Assembly: GCA_039707465.1 (NCBI GenBank)
Contig: CM077645.1
Coordinates: 145,631,503-145,695,502 of the forward strand
DNA from: Rhabdophis nuchalis
Lineage: Eukaryota > Chordata > Lepidosauria > Squamata > Natricidae
Direction: 5' to 3'
Length of the DNA stretch: 64,000 bases
A program made the translations under genes and the position numbers. A model generated the notes under the pieces. That model made no database searches. It saw only the letters and a program-made list of their open reading frames with translations, and was not told the origin of the DNA. Position 1 is the first letter of the stretch. Each line of letters begins with the position of its first letter. This document shows, piece by piece, positions 10,281 to 22,132 of this stretch.

Positions 10281-10465
10281 TACACTGTGCCCCCCAAAAT
10301 AAGATGTCCCCGAAAATATTGCAACACAGCAGCAGCCATGTGGTGACCAGGCTCGCCACCTCCTGCACCTCACACATAATAAGACCTCCCGGAAAATAAG
10401 GCCAAGCGCTTATTTCGGGGGTCATAAGAAAATAAGAAACTGTCTTATTTTCAGGGAAACCCAAT
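10281..10465. mobile_element. Miniature inverted-repeat element (AAATAAGA type)
   Basis: One end reads GTGCCCCCCAAAATAAGATG and the other, inverted, GTCTTATTTTCAGGGAAAC. An internal repeat of the same motif (AATAAGACCTCCCGGAAAAT, CTTATTTCGGGGGTC) lies between them. This short, internally repetitive, non-coding structure suits a TA-targeting DNA transposon derivative. The superfamily is not proven. Confidence 0.55.
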
Positions 10466-10604
10466 ACTCTTAGGAATTACTGAAAATGTTAATTTCTAGG
10501 TATTTAATATTATTAGAAATGACAGTCACTTGACAGCTTTAATAACTTTTTCTGTTTGTGCCAGATCACCAAAATTAACGTTTTATTAAGAATGTTAAAT
10601 TCTG

Positions 10605-11033
10605 AGCATATGCCAGGATAAATGAAGTGCCTAGAGAGATACATGTGAAATTTGTTAGAAGGTCAACCAGAGAGGAAATTTTGAAGGCGCAGAGAGGAAC
10701 CCTTTAATTTACCAACAAAAAACGGTCACTATCTTGAAGCAGATTCCTAGAAAGATTCGAGAAGCAAGACGGAAATTTTCCTTCTTGTCTAAAATTTTAT
10801 TTGATCATGGGATTTGGTTCAAGTGGGTGACACCCGAAGGGATGCTGGTGTTCTGGGAAGGAGGAAGAGTGAGGATTAAAACAGTTGTTGAGGCAGAAGC
10901 CTTTCTTAAAAAACATTCCTCTATCCTGGGGGAAGATCCAGGGGGGACAGAGGGGGCCACGGCCCCGCCTGCTCGGGGCCAGGGAGGAGAAAAAGAAGAT
11001 ACAATAGCCAAGAGACTTAGATCTAAAAAATAA
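10605..11033 (+). pseudogene. L1 ORF1 C-terminal domain, 5'-truncated and frameshifted
   Basis: ORF1 encodes the RNA-binding chaperone of L1. Here the end of the RNA-recognition region (PREIHVKFVRRSTREEI) is followed by a frameshift at about 10700. The C-terminal domain then runs open to a stop at 11033, with the landmarks REARRKFSFLSKIL, WFKWVTPEGMLVFWEGGRVR and a charged tail ending IAKRLRSKK. The order matches the family. The N-terminal coiled coil is missing because of 5' truncation. Not functional. Confidence 0.8.
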
Positions 11034-11311
11034 CTTTGCCTTGATTTTACTGAACAATTTTGCATAATATTTTCTGAATTTTTTGTAAATGTCTGACAGC
11101 ATGGAATTGAGAATTTAGGTATATGTACTTGCTTTTACCTTGTAGTGTTATGAAAAATGCTTTTTTTTGGTTATTTTTTTATTGTGTATTTTGAGGTCTC
11201 GGAAGGGCCGACGACTCTGACGTGAATGCTCTCAAAATTTCTTTGTATCCCTTACCCCACCCTATAGAAAAAATGTAAAACCAATAAAACTTTTTCAATA
11301 TAAAAAAAAAA
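10605..11311 (+). mobile_element. ORF1-only L1 derivative (HAL1-like), with 17-base target duplication
   Basis: Perfect 17-base direct repeats AAGAATGTTAAATTCTG at 10588-10604 and 11312-11328 flank the insertion and end in a poly(A) run, the signature of L1-type target-primed insertion. The body is the ORF1 C-terminal domain followed, directly after the stop, by about 270 bases of 3'UTR and AATAAAACTTTTTCAA before poly(A). No ORF2 sequence is present. The 3' end motif is shared with the true L1 at 48365-49806 and with the copy at 63528-64000. Confidence 0.85.
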
Positions 11312-11539
11312 AAGAATGTTAAATTCTGCATTTAAGAACACCATGTACGATACCTTATTCCTAATATTTGATAGCAAAAGAATATATTGATGTTCATTGG
11401 ATTTGGGCAGCAAGTACATTTCTGTAATAAAGCTTGGATACAAAATCAACATAAGAAAAAAAAATTAATGTACCACCAAAATGGAAGAACAGGTGGGAAA
11501 ATAAGATCAGCATTCTTAGATGAAATTCAAGTAAGCTAG

Positions 11540-11960
11540 AACAGATGAAAGAAGCTGAAGAAAAGATCAAGAATACCTGATCAGAAATGTCACTCAGAAA
11601 CAAAGAACATCAAGGAAGCACTGGATTATAACAAAGTAGCAAATAATAGCTATAGCAAAGAAGATCAAAGATATGAAGCTTGAATTTCCCCCTATAGGCA
11701 GAACTTACAATAACAGCAGAAATGGTAAAGAAAAGGACAAGGAAGATGAAGAATTGCTCAGCACCAGGTGAAGGTGAACTCAGTGGTTTTTATTGGAAAA
11801 ATCTGACTGGTCTACACCCAGTCTTTGCTCATTGCTAAGTAGTTGTTGCACAAAGACAACCAGATCTACACAAGTAGAGTTCAAGCTAACTAGTTCATTG
11901 TATTCTGCCTTCAATACAAGAATCTCCTCAGGTTGCTTACCTTATCCTGGGAACAGATAG
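11540..11960 (+). mobile_element. Possible R2/R4-type non-LTR retrotransposon fragment, decayed
   Basis: A plus-strand translation at about 11700-11890 gives ITITAEMVKKRTRKMKNC, SAPGEGELSGFYWKNLTGLH and QRQPDLHK with one internal stop. This resembles the segment just before the reverse transcriptase domain in R2/R4-like elements (a 'MKNWKAPG..GFWLK..TSLH' pattern, from memory). It is old and full of stops. The similarity is partial, so the family is tentative. Confidence 0.45.
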
Positions 11961-11993
11961 ATAAGGTTCTAAGGACATTTTGGGGTAGGTATC

Positions 11994-12050
11994 AGAAAGA
12001 AAGAGAGGAGGAGGAGGAAGAGAGAGAGAAGAAAAAGAGAAAGAGAAAAG
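11994..12050 (+). repeat. Purine-rich low-complexity tract
   Basis: An almost uninterrupted GA-rich run (GAAAGAGAGGAGGAGGAGGA and on), probably a degenerate microsatellite. Confidence 0.8.
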
Positions 12051-15000
12051 GTGACCTAATAGTTAATTGAATGTATTTAATTAAACAACAGTATTTGGGT
12101 TAAATAATTTTACTGAAATAATTTTGATTTAATTTTAACCCTTTTATATTTATACAGCTAAGCTATTAGTAGTTAATCTCCTAAAATATTCTCTATTGCT
12201 TTTTGTTGTTATTGTTGTTGAAATTGCTTGCCCTTAATAGAAAGCAACGTGTACATCCTGCAAACTCATTTCCTTATTTAACATGGGCATCCTTCCTTTA
12301 CTGAGAGATGCTTCCTCTTATATTAGGGAAGTTAGAAGCAAGCTTTTGTAAGTTCTTAATGGCACATCCCTTCCAAATGACCTTTGTCCCAAGCTAATAG
12401 TTTCATGCAGTTACATAAAATATCTACACATATATAAATATGAATGAAATTTAAAAAGCATGTCATATTCGTACCATAAAAATGACACCTTTTATGCTGT
12501 GATACAGTAATTACTTTTTCTTGACACAGAATTGTATAATTTTATGGACAAGTTTAAACATTGTTGAGATGCTTTGGAGAATCCAAACCTTACAGAAAAA
12601 TGCAAAATATTGTGATAAATGCATGTTACAGTATGTATACACTGTGCCGTACATGTGGGCCCAATTACTTAACACTTTTTTTCAAAATGAATTAAAATCA
12701 CAGTTCTAAATACTGTATGGAAAAGAATAACAGTTCAATTATCCAATAAACTTAGTTGAAATGGGTCTTGCTGATGATATATGCTTTAATTATTTTTCCC
12801 TTTTACTAGTTCCTCTGAATTTCAATACTTACATTAGCAATGTCCAAATGAAATCAATTTCATATCATGGCATGTTTTTAATATTATACTGATGAAAAAG
12901 TAATTAAACTTTGAAAAGAGACATTCCTTTTTTAAAATTGCTAAAATTATATCTCTGTCTTTTTGTGGGTGGATATTTTTTGTTCATAAAGAATTGCTGT
13001 AACTCTGATTAATTAAAATAAAAACATTGTAGTCAGAATTCCCCCCTCCCCCCAAGCATTTTAATGCTAAAGCGATCACAAGGCATTTGATGTTAACTTG
13101 GAGGTTGATTTTTTTTTTTAAAAAAGTAAAATACATCTTAAGCATACTTAGTTATTTCAACATCTGCAGAAAAATAACTGTTGATTTTTAACTTTTTGGT
13201 GCTGACTTTTGGGGGTTTAATCTTAGAAGGCGGCAAAAATGGGGCTCAACCTATGCGGCTCATGGACTATGAATTAATGCCCCTGAAATTAAATCACACA
13301 GGACACTTATTAGATCATACTGCTTGAAGTATTCAGATACAGTCTGCTCTACAAATCTGTAAATGACATCATCTCCAAACAGTTTTGCCATTTTTGTTGT
13401 TCCTTTATATCACAACCAATTACTTGGCACAAATGACAAGTATTACAATTGTGTGTGCCTTTAGAAAATACCTCAGTACCTCTTTCTTGTTAATGTAGTA
13501 TGTTATTTTCCCTCTCATCATGAGACTGAAAAGCAATGGAAATACTTTTCAGTCTTCATGCAAAAGAAAAAAGAAAAGAAAGAAAGAAAAAGCCTGTAAA
13601 AGAACATGGCTGTTTGAATTCGTAGCAATTCACATAAAATCTGAGGCACTCCCAAATCATTTTGAAAGCTGCACTGTCGGCTAAGAAGATGATTAATGAA
13701 GAAAACATATTCATTTGGAGATATACAGTATATTAAATTATGTTATAGTCAGTCTAATACTGGTTCTTTTGTATTATAAGGTAAAGTATATGTTCTGTTG
13801 CAGTTTCCACTAAACATTAGAATGCATATTGTGGTAACAAAAATGATCTGTCTCTACCTAAACTATCTTTCCTCTCTGTCAGCAATCATTTTATGGAGTA
13901 GATTCCAGAAAAGAGGGGAGATTAGAGGAGGATAATAACAAAGGTTTATTCCTATGAGGTGGGATAATCTGTTTTCCATATCTCTTGTCACACAGGAAGA
14001 ATGCTGATTATTTTATAACTTGTTATTGGGCTTCATCCAGTCTTTGTAGTTAGACTTTGCAGTGTTTATGTAATGAAGCTAAACCTGTGCCTTAAATATA
14101 GTCCAGGGTGTCTTGTAAATTTCAATCACATTTGGACACCATTTGATGATACAAACCACTCTGGGATTGCTCCTTTTGAGGAGGGATATTCTTGATTTGA
14201 ATTTGGGGAAAGAAATTACTGTAATCACAGGTGCTAAGCTTTCTTTCAATTTTATTGTGCATTTGCCTATATTCCTTAATCATATGGAAGAAATATTTCT
14301 AGCCAATTTAGTCATAAGGTTTACTGAGGTTGCTCTATTGCAAATAATAAAATATTTGGACCTTTCAGAAGAAAGAGGGAAGGAGGGAGAGAAGTACGTA
14401 AGTAGGTAGGTAGGTAAGTAAGTAATCATTTCTGTGCTTAAGTCGATGCTAGAAAAAATAATATATAATAAATTAATTATACCTATTGGCTCATCCAGTG
14501 ACTCCATTTGGTTTATAGCTTAATTACTCATAACTCAGTTAATTCTTGAATTATTTTACACTTTCTATAGTATATGCAAAACATGTGAACCACCATTGAA
14601 CCATATACTCTGTTTCTTTTTGCATCTTCCGTATACATCATCCCTCCAAAAATAATTCATAGCACTTCTGTAGACTCCATTGAAGTGATTAGACCTTGTA
14701 TCAATAAAGCAGTTTTAAATTTATTACTCTATACTGATTTTTTTTTAAACATCCAGTCTTTTATAGATTGGTAGTTTTAGTAGTCAGCAGGTTTTTCAAC
14801 ATGATAATTGCTCTGTGGTATTAATGTAAGAGAATGTTGAAACATTAGTTTATTGAAATGAAAATAATCTACATTCTTTTCTTAGGGGTATTATAAATAG
14901 ACTTGAAAATAGTAACAATCTTAGTCTGCCCCTTTCGAGTGTTCCTTTGAAATTCTTTAAAACAAATGATTCATCAAATAAGCAAGAGCAAAGGAAGAAT

Positions 15001-18000
15001 ATGCCAATTTGTAGAATTTGACTCCTCCTAATCAGAGCAAAGCTGCAGGATGTTGAGTTCCTGCCCTCCACCTGATTAAAGCCAAATGCACTGTGAAATG
15101 GCTGGGACTAAGAGGAAGCGCCAAACACTTCACAGTTGGGGGCAGAACAGTAAAAGAATAGAAAATACCCCCTTTACCTTTGTTATTTTTCTGGCTTTCA
15201 CAGATAAGCATTTATTTCCTGTAGTATTTGGACCTTAAAGAAACCCTGTGTAGTATAAGAGAGAATTTTAAGTGCCGGATCTTGGCATTTTTAAAAAAAT
15301 TCCCTGATATTGTAGCTGATTTCCGAATAGCCAAAATCTTGTTCTTCTTCATTTCCGCCTGTGTTCATTTTATTTAGTTTCTTTTTCAATGGTGACTATA
15401 AATGCCAAGTTGTTGGAAGGCATCTTTCCTGTCTTTTTTCAAGTCATAACTTTGATAAAAGGCAGATTTAAACTAATATGCCACCTGGATCATTTTGGTA
15501 TTCCCATCTCACTTTAGAGTTCTTTACAGTTTCTTCTACGCAAACTTCCTTTCCAATGAAGATGTACTAATTGCTAGTCTTTTCTTTAGTCCATGTAAAT
15601 TTTACGTAATTCTATTGTTCTGAAGAATTTATTCCACCTTAGGGCTTTTTGTCATTTTTGATAATTTATACTTCAGGAAAGGATAACCTGTTGATATTTT
15701 TCTGCTTGCTTTTTCAAAGTATATTTTAAAAAAATAGTTGAGGCCTTATCTTGGTACATCTGTTTTAAACAATTTAAAGTGAAAATTCTATTTGGCATTT
15801 GTCTATAGATTGCAACATGTTAAGAGTACAATGTATAAATACCCTGGCAATCTCATTTTGAAAAGGCAGCTGAAAAAAATAGTGCCATGTGTTATAATAC
15901 ATTGTTGCTTCATTAATAGAAATTGGTTACCTGGAAGTACTTACAATCTTTTTAAATCTTATTTATATTATATTTTAACAGATTTTTGTTTATTATATGG
16001 TACTTTATTTCATTGCCAGTATTCTTTACTTACTTTACTTAGTTGACCAGTAAGAAAAGAATGATGTTTCTTATAGTCATAAGAAACAATTAAATTAGCA
16101 AAGAAAACTCTGTAGATTTTGTTTTATTTAGAATGACAGTATTTTTTTAAATGACTGTGAATAGCTGGCGTTTTTTACTCAGATATTATTAAATGCATCT
16201 ATAATCAGAATAGTTGATAATCCTAATCTCTGTTATAATAGCTGATGGTTCTTCTTGCTTATTAAACTATGATGTGTATCAATCAAATAAAGATATTAGA
16301 TGAGAGACTCTGCCCTACATAATTTTAAAATTAAAAATACAATCTCCGCATAATCAACTTTGAGTCTTTATGATTTCATGAATGTGTCATAAGCACACAT
16401 GTACTTGTTGATCCCTTATCTGAATTGCTGGCTATTTTATATCCTGTGACCTGAAATTTGATAATTGAAAGTTGTAATTAAAAGATAACTGCAAATATGA
16501 AATGGTAATAGGAACAACAGTTTTCAGAAGTTCTTTATCATTGTGGTGATTAGAACAAATTATTGAAAGCCTGATAGAGTTTCTTTTTCTACTACATCTT
16601 ATATCAAGCAAAATTATCAAGCAGATAATTTTGAATTTCTTTCTCATGTTTCTTCTTTCTGAGGATTGAGTAATCTTTTATGAAATGCCTCCCTTAACAG
16701 ATTGTTCATCCCACCCATATTTCCAGGACCAAGTCTGCCTTCCATCTTAGTGATTCATTTGTAAATTGCTAAAAACATCAACTATGTAGACCACTGCGTA
16801 GCCACCCATACAATCTAAAGAATAGGAGTATGAGACAAAATCATATCTTCTTTAGTGGCCAAAAAAGTAGCTATCAGATTATCAGCTAAATATGAGAAAT
16901 ACTCTGTTGCCATAATTAACCTTTGTTGGTTTTCTGTGTGATGGTTGAATGCCCAATATATTGGGGGGGGGGGGGACTCATTTAAAAATTGTTTTGCCTA
17001 GGGCAAGTGAGACTCAAGTTCAATACAATCCTCAGCCATAGAAGCTTGATGAATGACTTTTAGCAAATCACTCACTCTGTGTCTAACCTATTTCATAGGA
17101 CTGTTATGGGGAGGAATTGGAAGAAGAAATGTCTTACACTTCTGGACAAAAGGCATAATTAAAAAATAATAATCCCATTTAGACTGTTCTTAAATAATAC
17201 TCTAACTCTACATTGCTGTGTTTTGCATTTTTTTAAATCGATGCTTGGTTTCTGTTCAAGTGCAGCATTCTTGCTCACAATAGTTGTAGGAGATGCTGAA
17301 AATGAGATACAGATATTCATATTTGGGATTTACTTTCACAAAGGTTAATAAATTGTATAGAGGTTTTTTTTTAGAATTCCAGGTTTTAGGAAACCAGAGA
17401 ATTTATTTCTACTTCGTTTCCCCCTTTATATAAAAAGAAGTCATATATATAAAGCTTGCTATTTAATATGTTCTGCACATATGTGCTTGCTATTTAATAT
17501 GTGCTGGAATAGCACTTTCATACCATTCAACGACAGATATATGGGGTAAAATGGCTATAAAGGATGTGCATTATGACACTTTCAGAGAGAGGAACCTCAA
17601 ATATTTTTTTAAAAATGAAGGAATTCAAACTAAATATGTTTCATTTTATAATATTTCATTTCATTTGTTTTGCTTATCCATCTGGTAGTCTGTTGCTAAC
17701 CCAGCTATAATTCTGAAATAGTATTTATTAATTGGTAGTTCTAGGTATGTTAGCTTTCCTTACTGTTTTATTTCCCTTTCCCCTCCCTTTGCAAATAAAA
17801 ATTTCATAACTACATTGAAAAAAGTTTTGGAGAATTCAAAAGCCTTAACATTTTCCTGGCTTTTGGTTGATCCTAATAAGGAAAAAAGTTTTGATGGAAA
17901 TGTGTTTTTACCTACCATACCTATTTAAAAGTATATATTTCAGTTGAATGCACTTAGAGCTGCACATAAAAATTAATTATAAATTGTTAAAATAGAAAAA

Positions 18001-18929
18001 AATGGTCACATTTCTCTATTCACATTTTATTCACAGTCATTGATTCCCATGATATCTATAAGTCAGAATCAATTGGCTAAGCTTTTACAACTCCCCGATG
18101 GAACTTTGTTTTAGTGGTTCTGGAAGATACCCTGCCTTTTTTTAAAAAAAGTGTTTAAAGCATTTAGCACAGCTGGATTTCACTATGTATGAAAACTTTT
18201 AGAGCATTATAATGTCACTAATCATTGACATTGCTACATTTCAAATTTTATTTGTCCTAGCTGTACTGCAGCATTGTAGACATGGTGAGATAATGAAAAC
18301 TCAAATAAATACGTTTTATAAATGTACATATTTTGCAAAGTATGCATTTTACAAAAACTTGACTTTTTCTTAATGTTAAAATTATTATTAAGGTTCTAAA
18401 ATATTTTAATAAAATCCCCTTTATAATGCTGTCAATAAAATTAATTAATTGTGGCAATAAAATAAGGAATTTATTACTGTAAGCTTAATTACGTTAGTAT
18501 AATTTTCAGTGATCTTTATCTTTCAATAAAATACTTAGGATTATGTTGAATTCAGGAACATGTTGTAATCAAGGTTTATAATCATTATACAGTTTATATT
18601 CTAGAAAATAGCGCACTGGATTTTTTCATATTATTTCTGAAATGATTACTGTTAAACATTGAAATATAGATTCTGGTAGTGATTCAAAAATAAGACAAAT
18701 GCCAGAAACATTTCAGGTCATTCATTGGGACTGTCAAAGGAGGTTCTTGCCAAAGTTCATGACTAGCATGTAATTCTCTCATATATAAAGCATATTTATA
18801 GCCTTAATGTGATCTGATATCAAAAAAGTGCACAAAACGTTTGGATTTGCTCAGGTGTGTGTAGAGAGAGACATTCACAGAGTGAGAGATTTTCGGATTG
18901 TTAAACATGCTGATTCCGCTATCCATGAA
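12051..18929. other. Intronic AT-rich sequence, nothing recognised
   Basis: Almost 7 kb without a recognisable exon or dated repeat. It has short low-complexity patches: GGTA repeats at about 14393-14420 and a G13 run at about 16962-16974. A complex stretch at about 14980-15180 is free of microsatellites and could be tested for conservation. All short open frames here lack family signatures. Confidence 0.5.
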
Positions 18930-19364
18930 TGAGTATTAACGCTCATACATCCCTTCATCCGGTCCGCTCCCCACAGAGCGGGCCTACTCCGGGTGCCGTC
19001 GGCCGGGCAATGCCGGCTGGCGACACCCAGGGGAAGAGCCTTCTCTGTGGCGGGCCCGGCCCTCTGGAACGACCTACCCCCCGACCTTCGCACTACCTCG
19101 GACCTCTGCCTCTTCCGCCAACGTCTTAAGACGTACTTATTCCAACAAGCCGGCCTAGGATAGCCCCCCGCGTCTGACTTTTAAATATAAATTATAATTT
19201 GGTTACGGTTTTAATAACGGGTTTTAGCACGGGTGAATTAATTTAATATATTTTTAATTGATGTATATTGTATTTATGGTTTTATATAATGCCTGTGCGC
19301 CGCCCTGGGTCTTAACAAGGAGAAGGGCGGGGTATAAATTTAATAAAATAAAATAAATAAATAA
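18930..19364 (+). mobile_element. L2-clade LINE 3' end
   Basis: Starts in the ORF2 C-terminus (CATCCGGTCCGCTCCCCACA, the RPxRSHREGLL region). It ends the ORF at about 19163 and carries the 3'UTR with GTCTTAACAAGGAGAAGGGC and an AATAAAATAAATAA tail. Dead 5'-truncated copy. The same GGAGAAGGGCGGGGTATAAA end occurs at 44460 and 57530, so these belong to one subfamily. Confidence 0.85.
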
Positions 19365-19437
19365 CGCTGAAGTAAGACAAGCTTTCCATTTCCATCAGTC
19401 TAGGGACTGTAATGGGAGGGAAATAGGGAGCTTCATC

Positions 19438-19937
19438 TTTAAATTGCTCCATGGCACGGGGCCTAGTTACTTGCGGGACCACCTCCTACCACACACCTCC
19501 CTTCGACCGATCCGCTCCCACAGGGAAGGCCTGCTCAGGGTGCCATCGGCCAATCAATGCCGGCTGGCGGCTCCCAGGGGAAGGGCCTTCTCTGTGGCAG
19601 GCCCAGCCCTCTGGAACGACCTGCCCCCTGAACTTCGTATCATCACAGACCTTCGCCTCTTCCGCCGATCACTTAAGACGCATTTTTCCATCTAGCTGGC
19701 CTAGCCTAGAGCCTAGTTCTTGATAGAATTCCAATTGTTTAGGTAGTGAACTTTTTAAGATTTTATTAGATTGGGTATTTTAGCACAGGTCATCTGATTT
19801 AATTTCATTTTAACGTGGTTGATTGTATTTATTGCTGTTTGCTTGTATATTTTTAACTTCCTGTGCACCGCCCTGAGTCCGATTGGGGAGATAGGAGCAG
19901 TATAGAAATGCAATAAACATAAACATAAACAAACAAA
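19438..19937 (+). mobile_element. L2-clade LINE 3' end, second adjacent copy
   Basis: Encodes an open C-terminal fragment (19444-19695) with SYLRDHLLPHTSLRPIRSH, FSVAGPALWNDLP and a last segment KTHFSI. Its 3'UTR ends in CCTGAGTCCGATTGGGGAG and an ATAAACATAAACA tail, differing from its neighbour. It therefore belongs to another subfamily and is an independent insertion about 75 bases downstream of the previous one. Confidence 0.85.
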
Positions 19938-20159
19938 TTTATTTCCAATATCTTACTGCCTTGTCTGTTTAGTTTATATTTTAAACTCGTAGTTTGCAAG
20001 GCTTTATTGATGAAAAATACTTTTGCTCCTATTGCATCCAGTCTAGAAGAAAAGAGGTGAATTGCATCTCAGTGTCACATGGTCCTCCCTTATAATACAC
20101 ATAATTTTATTGTGCTTTACATTTCTATTTCTAGCCTAAGAAACTTGAAATATTTTTTA
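19938..20159. other. Intronic sequence, nothing recognised
   Basis: Short AT-rich unique spacer. Confidence 0.5.
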
Positions 20160-20475
20160 ATAGAAAGAGTGTTAATTACAGCTGTAGAAGAGCAGACAGA
20201 GCTGGCGGCAGAATTAAGAGAGAATTTGGCCTAGAATCATTACATTTTTTAACAGATTAACAGAGTTGGAAGGGACCTTGCAGGTCATCTAGTCCAACCC
20301 CCTGCCCAAGCAGGAGACCCTACATCTGCTTAGGATTGAACTCACAACCTCTTGATTGGGAGGCAAGAGCTCCACCTTTAGGCCACAGCATTGCCTGTCC
20401 ACAACACGTCCACAAACATTCTAAGTCCAGCCCTCCCTTGAATTCCACTCACTTTTGTCTGACACCAATTTAGTA
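20160..20475 (+). repeat. Unclassified interspersed repeat, interrupted by a SINE
   Basis: The outer parts (CTGTAGAAGAGCAGACAGAG before the SINE, and CCCTTGAATTCCACTCAC and GACACCAATTTAGT after it) match in order the sequence at 38125-38275 (CTGTAGGAGAAGAGCAGGTA, CTCCTGAATTCCTTTGAC, TGGCGCCAATTTAG). Two copies in one window identify it as a repeat family. The copy here has the SINE at 20251-20392 inserted in it. Confidence 0.6.
20251..20392 (-). mobile_element. tRNA-derived SINE with CR1-like tail, minus strand
   Basis: Reverse complement of the SINE at 7501-7645 with few differences. The CR1-like tail (AGAGTTGGAAGGGACCTTGC) comes first on the + strand. The inverted box B (GGATTGAACTCACAACC) and box A (GAGCTCCACCTTTAGGCCAC) follow. 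Confidence 0.85.
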
Positions 20476-20503
20476 TTTACCAGGTGTAAAGAGGTACAAT
20501 ATC

Positions 20504-20562
20504 ATAATAATAATAATAATAATGATGATGATGATGATGATGATGATAATGATGATGATGAT
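20504..20562 (+). repeat. TAA then TGA trinucleotide microsatellite
   Basis: About six ATA/TAA units pass into about twelve GATGAT units, a compound trinucleotide array. Confidence 0.9.
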
Positions 20563-20875
20563 TTAAGTGTAATCCCCCCAATTATAGCAGTAGTTACATA
20601 TTGTTTTGGATCATAAAATTTGATTTCATACAATTTTAACTTCTATTGATTAGAGATCAGTCCATAACAAACTTATAATTATCCACAACAAAAGCAATCT
20701 GTATTTTACAATAAAATAATGATAAGCTCCCACATTTTTTTCCCCTCAGGATGGAGAACTGGGATCCATGAAAGAAAGAGTTTTATAAATTGACTTTATT
20801 GGAATGACAGAATTACCTGATATACAATTCTCATGTTTAAGGCTACTACTGTATATACCTATATATCACAAGATA
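20563..20875. other. Intronic sequence, nothing recognised
   Basis: Unique AT-rich sequence between the microsatellite and the TA-flanked element. Confidence 0.5.
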
Positions 20876-21755
20876 TACTGTATTTTTCAGAGTATAAGAT
20901 GCACCGGAGTATAAGATGCACCAAGGTTTTGAAGGGGCAAATTACCAAAAAAAGTAGGGAGGGAGAGAGAGGGAGAGAGAGGGAGAGAAAGAGAAATACA
21001 GTAGGTAGGTAGGTAGGGAGAGAGAGTAGGTAGGTAGGTAGATAAAGGGATAGAAAGAGAGATATAGATAGAAATACAGTAGGTAGGTAGGGGGAGAGAG
21101 AGTGTGTGTGTTTAGGTAGATAGGTAGGTAGAAGGATAGAGAGAGAAATAGAGAGAGAGAGAGAGAAATACAGTAGGTAGGTAGGGAGAGAGAGAGTGTA
21201 TGTAGGTAGGTAGGCAGAAGGATAGAGAGAGAGAAGTAGAGAGAGAGAGAGAGAAGGTAGGTAGGTTGATGTTTCCAGGTGTATTTACCCATGTCCTGCA
21301 GAAGGAAATTGCTGCCAAACCTTAATGTTTCTCCTGGCACAGAAACAGTTAAAGAACCTTCCAAAAGAGCTTTCTGAAAGTGTTCTAACTCAGGAGTTCC
21401 CAAACAAAGAGCAGTTTGGGGGAGGTATGCAAAGTGCAAAAAACCGCCCCATTTATCGTGAAAACAGGCTATTTTTGTGTCAAATAAACTGAATGCATAG
21501 CCCTATGGAGGCTTATAGAGTGCTGCTGGGGACTGGGGGGGGGGCAAAAAACGCCCCGATTTAGGCTAATTTCTTCCCTCCCCAGCCTCCAGGAGCTCTC
21601 TGGAAGCCTCCATGAGGCTACACACAGCCATTTTGGTGAAGGGGGTGGGATTTCGGGAGACAATTCGGGAGGTATTCGATGTATAAGACGCACCCAGATT
21701 TTCAGCCTCTTTTTAGAGGAAAAAAGGTGCGTCTTATACTCCGAAAAATACGGTA
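20876..21755 (+). mobile_element. TA-flanked non-autonomous DNA transposon, copy A
   Basis: Terminal inverted repeats (CTGTATTTTTCAGAGTATAA at the left; GTCTTATACTCCGAAAAATA at the right) are bounded by TA, the target duplication typical of Tc1/mariner-like elements. The interior holds GGTA/GAGA microsatellite arrays (20960-21275) and a unique GC-richer part (21290-21690). No transposase frame is present. The reverse complement of the same element, copy B, lies at 22133-22882 on the other side of the GMDS exon. Confidence 0.8.
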
Positions 21756-21846
21756 CCTTCCAGTTGGCTGAGCCTTAAATTCTACTTTGTGGATAGCATT
21801 GCTTTTCATTTTTCATTTTTGTCTTTTTGTATTTGTATCTCCTCAG

Positions 21847-22039
21847 ATATCATTTGATTTAGCAGAATATACAGCAGATGTTGATGGAATTGGCACTTTA
21901 CGATTACTAGATGCTATCAAGACATGTGGTCTCATAAACTCTGTAAAATTCTATCAAGCCTCAACAAGCGAACTCTTTGGAAAAGTGCAAGAAATACCTC
22001 AAAAGGAGACTACTCCATTTTATCCCAGATCTCCATATG
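21847..22039 (+). CDS. GMDS: GMDS internal coding exon with the catalytic Thr/Glu and Tyr
   Basis: GDP-mannose 4,6-dehydratase is a cytosolic, NADP-dependent short-chain dehydrogenase that converts GDP-mannose to GDP-4-keto-6-deoxymannose, the first step of GDP-fucose synthesis. The exon starts in phase 0 at [14 protein letters not shown], after a pyrimidine-rich acceptor (TCTCCTCAG), and ends in phase 1 at a GTAGGT donor. It encodes the equivalent of human residues 116-179 plus the first base of Gly180. It contains the catalytic Thr155 and Glu157 ([11 protein letters not shown]) and the catalytic Tyr179 (RSPY). Only a few conservative differences from the human protein are seen, such as Ile for Val and Phe for Tyr in ELFG. 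Its 193 bases are not a multiple of three, so skipping it would shift the frame. It is closely flanked by inverted transposon copies. Confidence 0.96.
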
Positions 22040-22132
22040 GTAGGTGTATCAATCTTCTTGACAGATTCAAAATAACTCTTATAGTGGGATACAACATCAC
22101 AGATTGTGAGATTACAATCCATATTAGACATT

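Larger units (their letters stand above)
1..21846 (+). other. GMDS: GMDS intron upstream of the first exon in the window (3' part)
   Basis: This whole stretch precedes the phase-0 acceptor at 21845-21846, so it is the 3' end of a GMDS intron at least 21.8 kb long. I saw no sequence matching the preceding exon (the part of the enzyme ending just before the ISFDL motif). The intron is filled with the LINEs, SINEs and miniature elements listed separately, with AT-rich unique sequence between them. Long introns are usual for GMDS in vertebrates. Confidence 0.85.

Noticed and set aside
20942..21439. Minus-strand frame with Ser/Leu/Tyr/Pro repeats, and its plus-strand counterpart at 22389-22871
   Set aside because: These are translations of GGTA/GAGA and CTAC/CTCT microsatellites inside the TA-flanked element copies.
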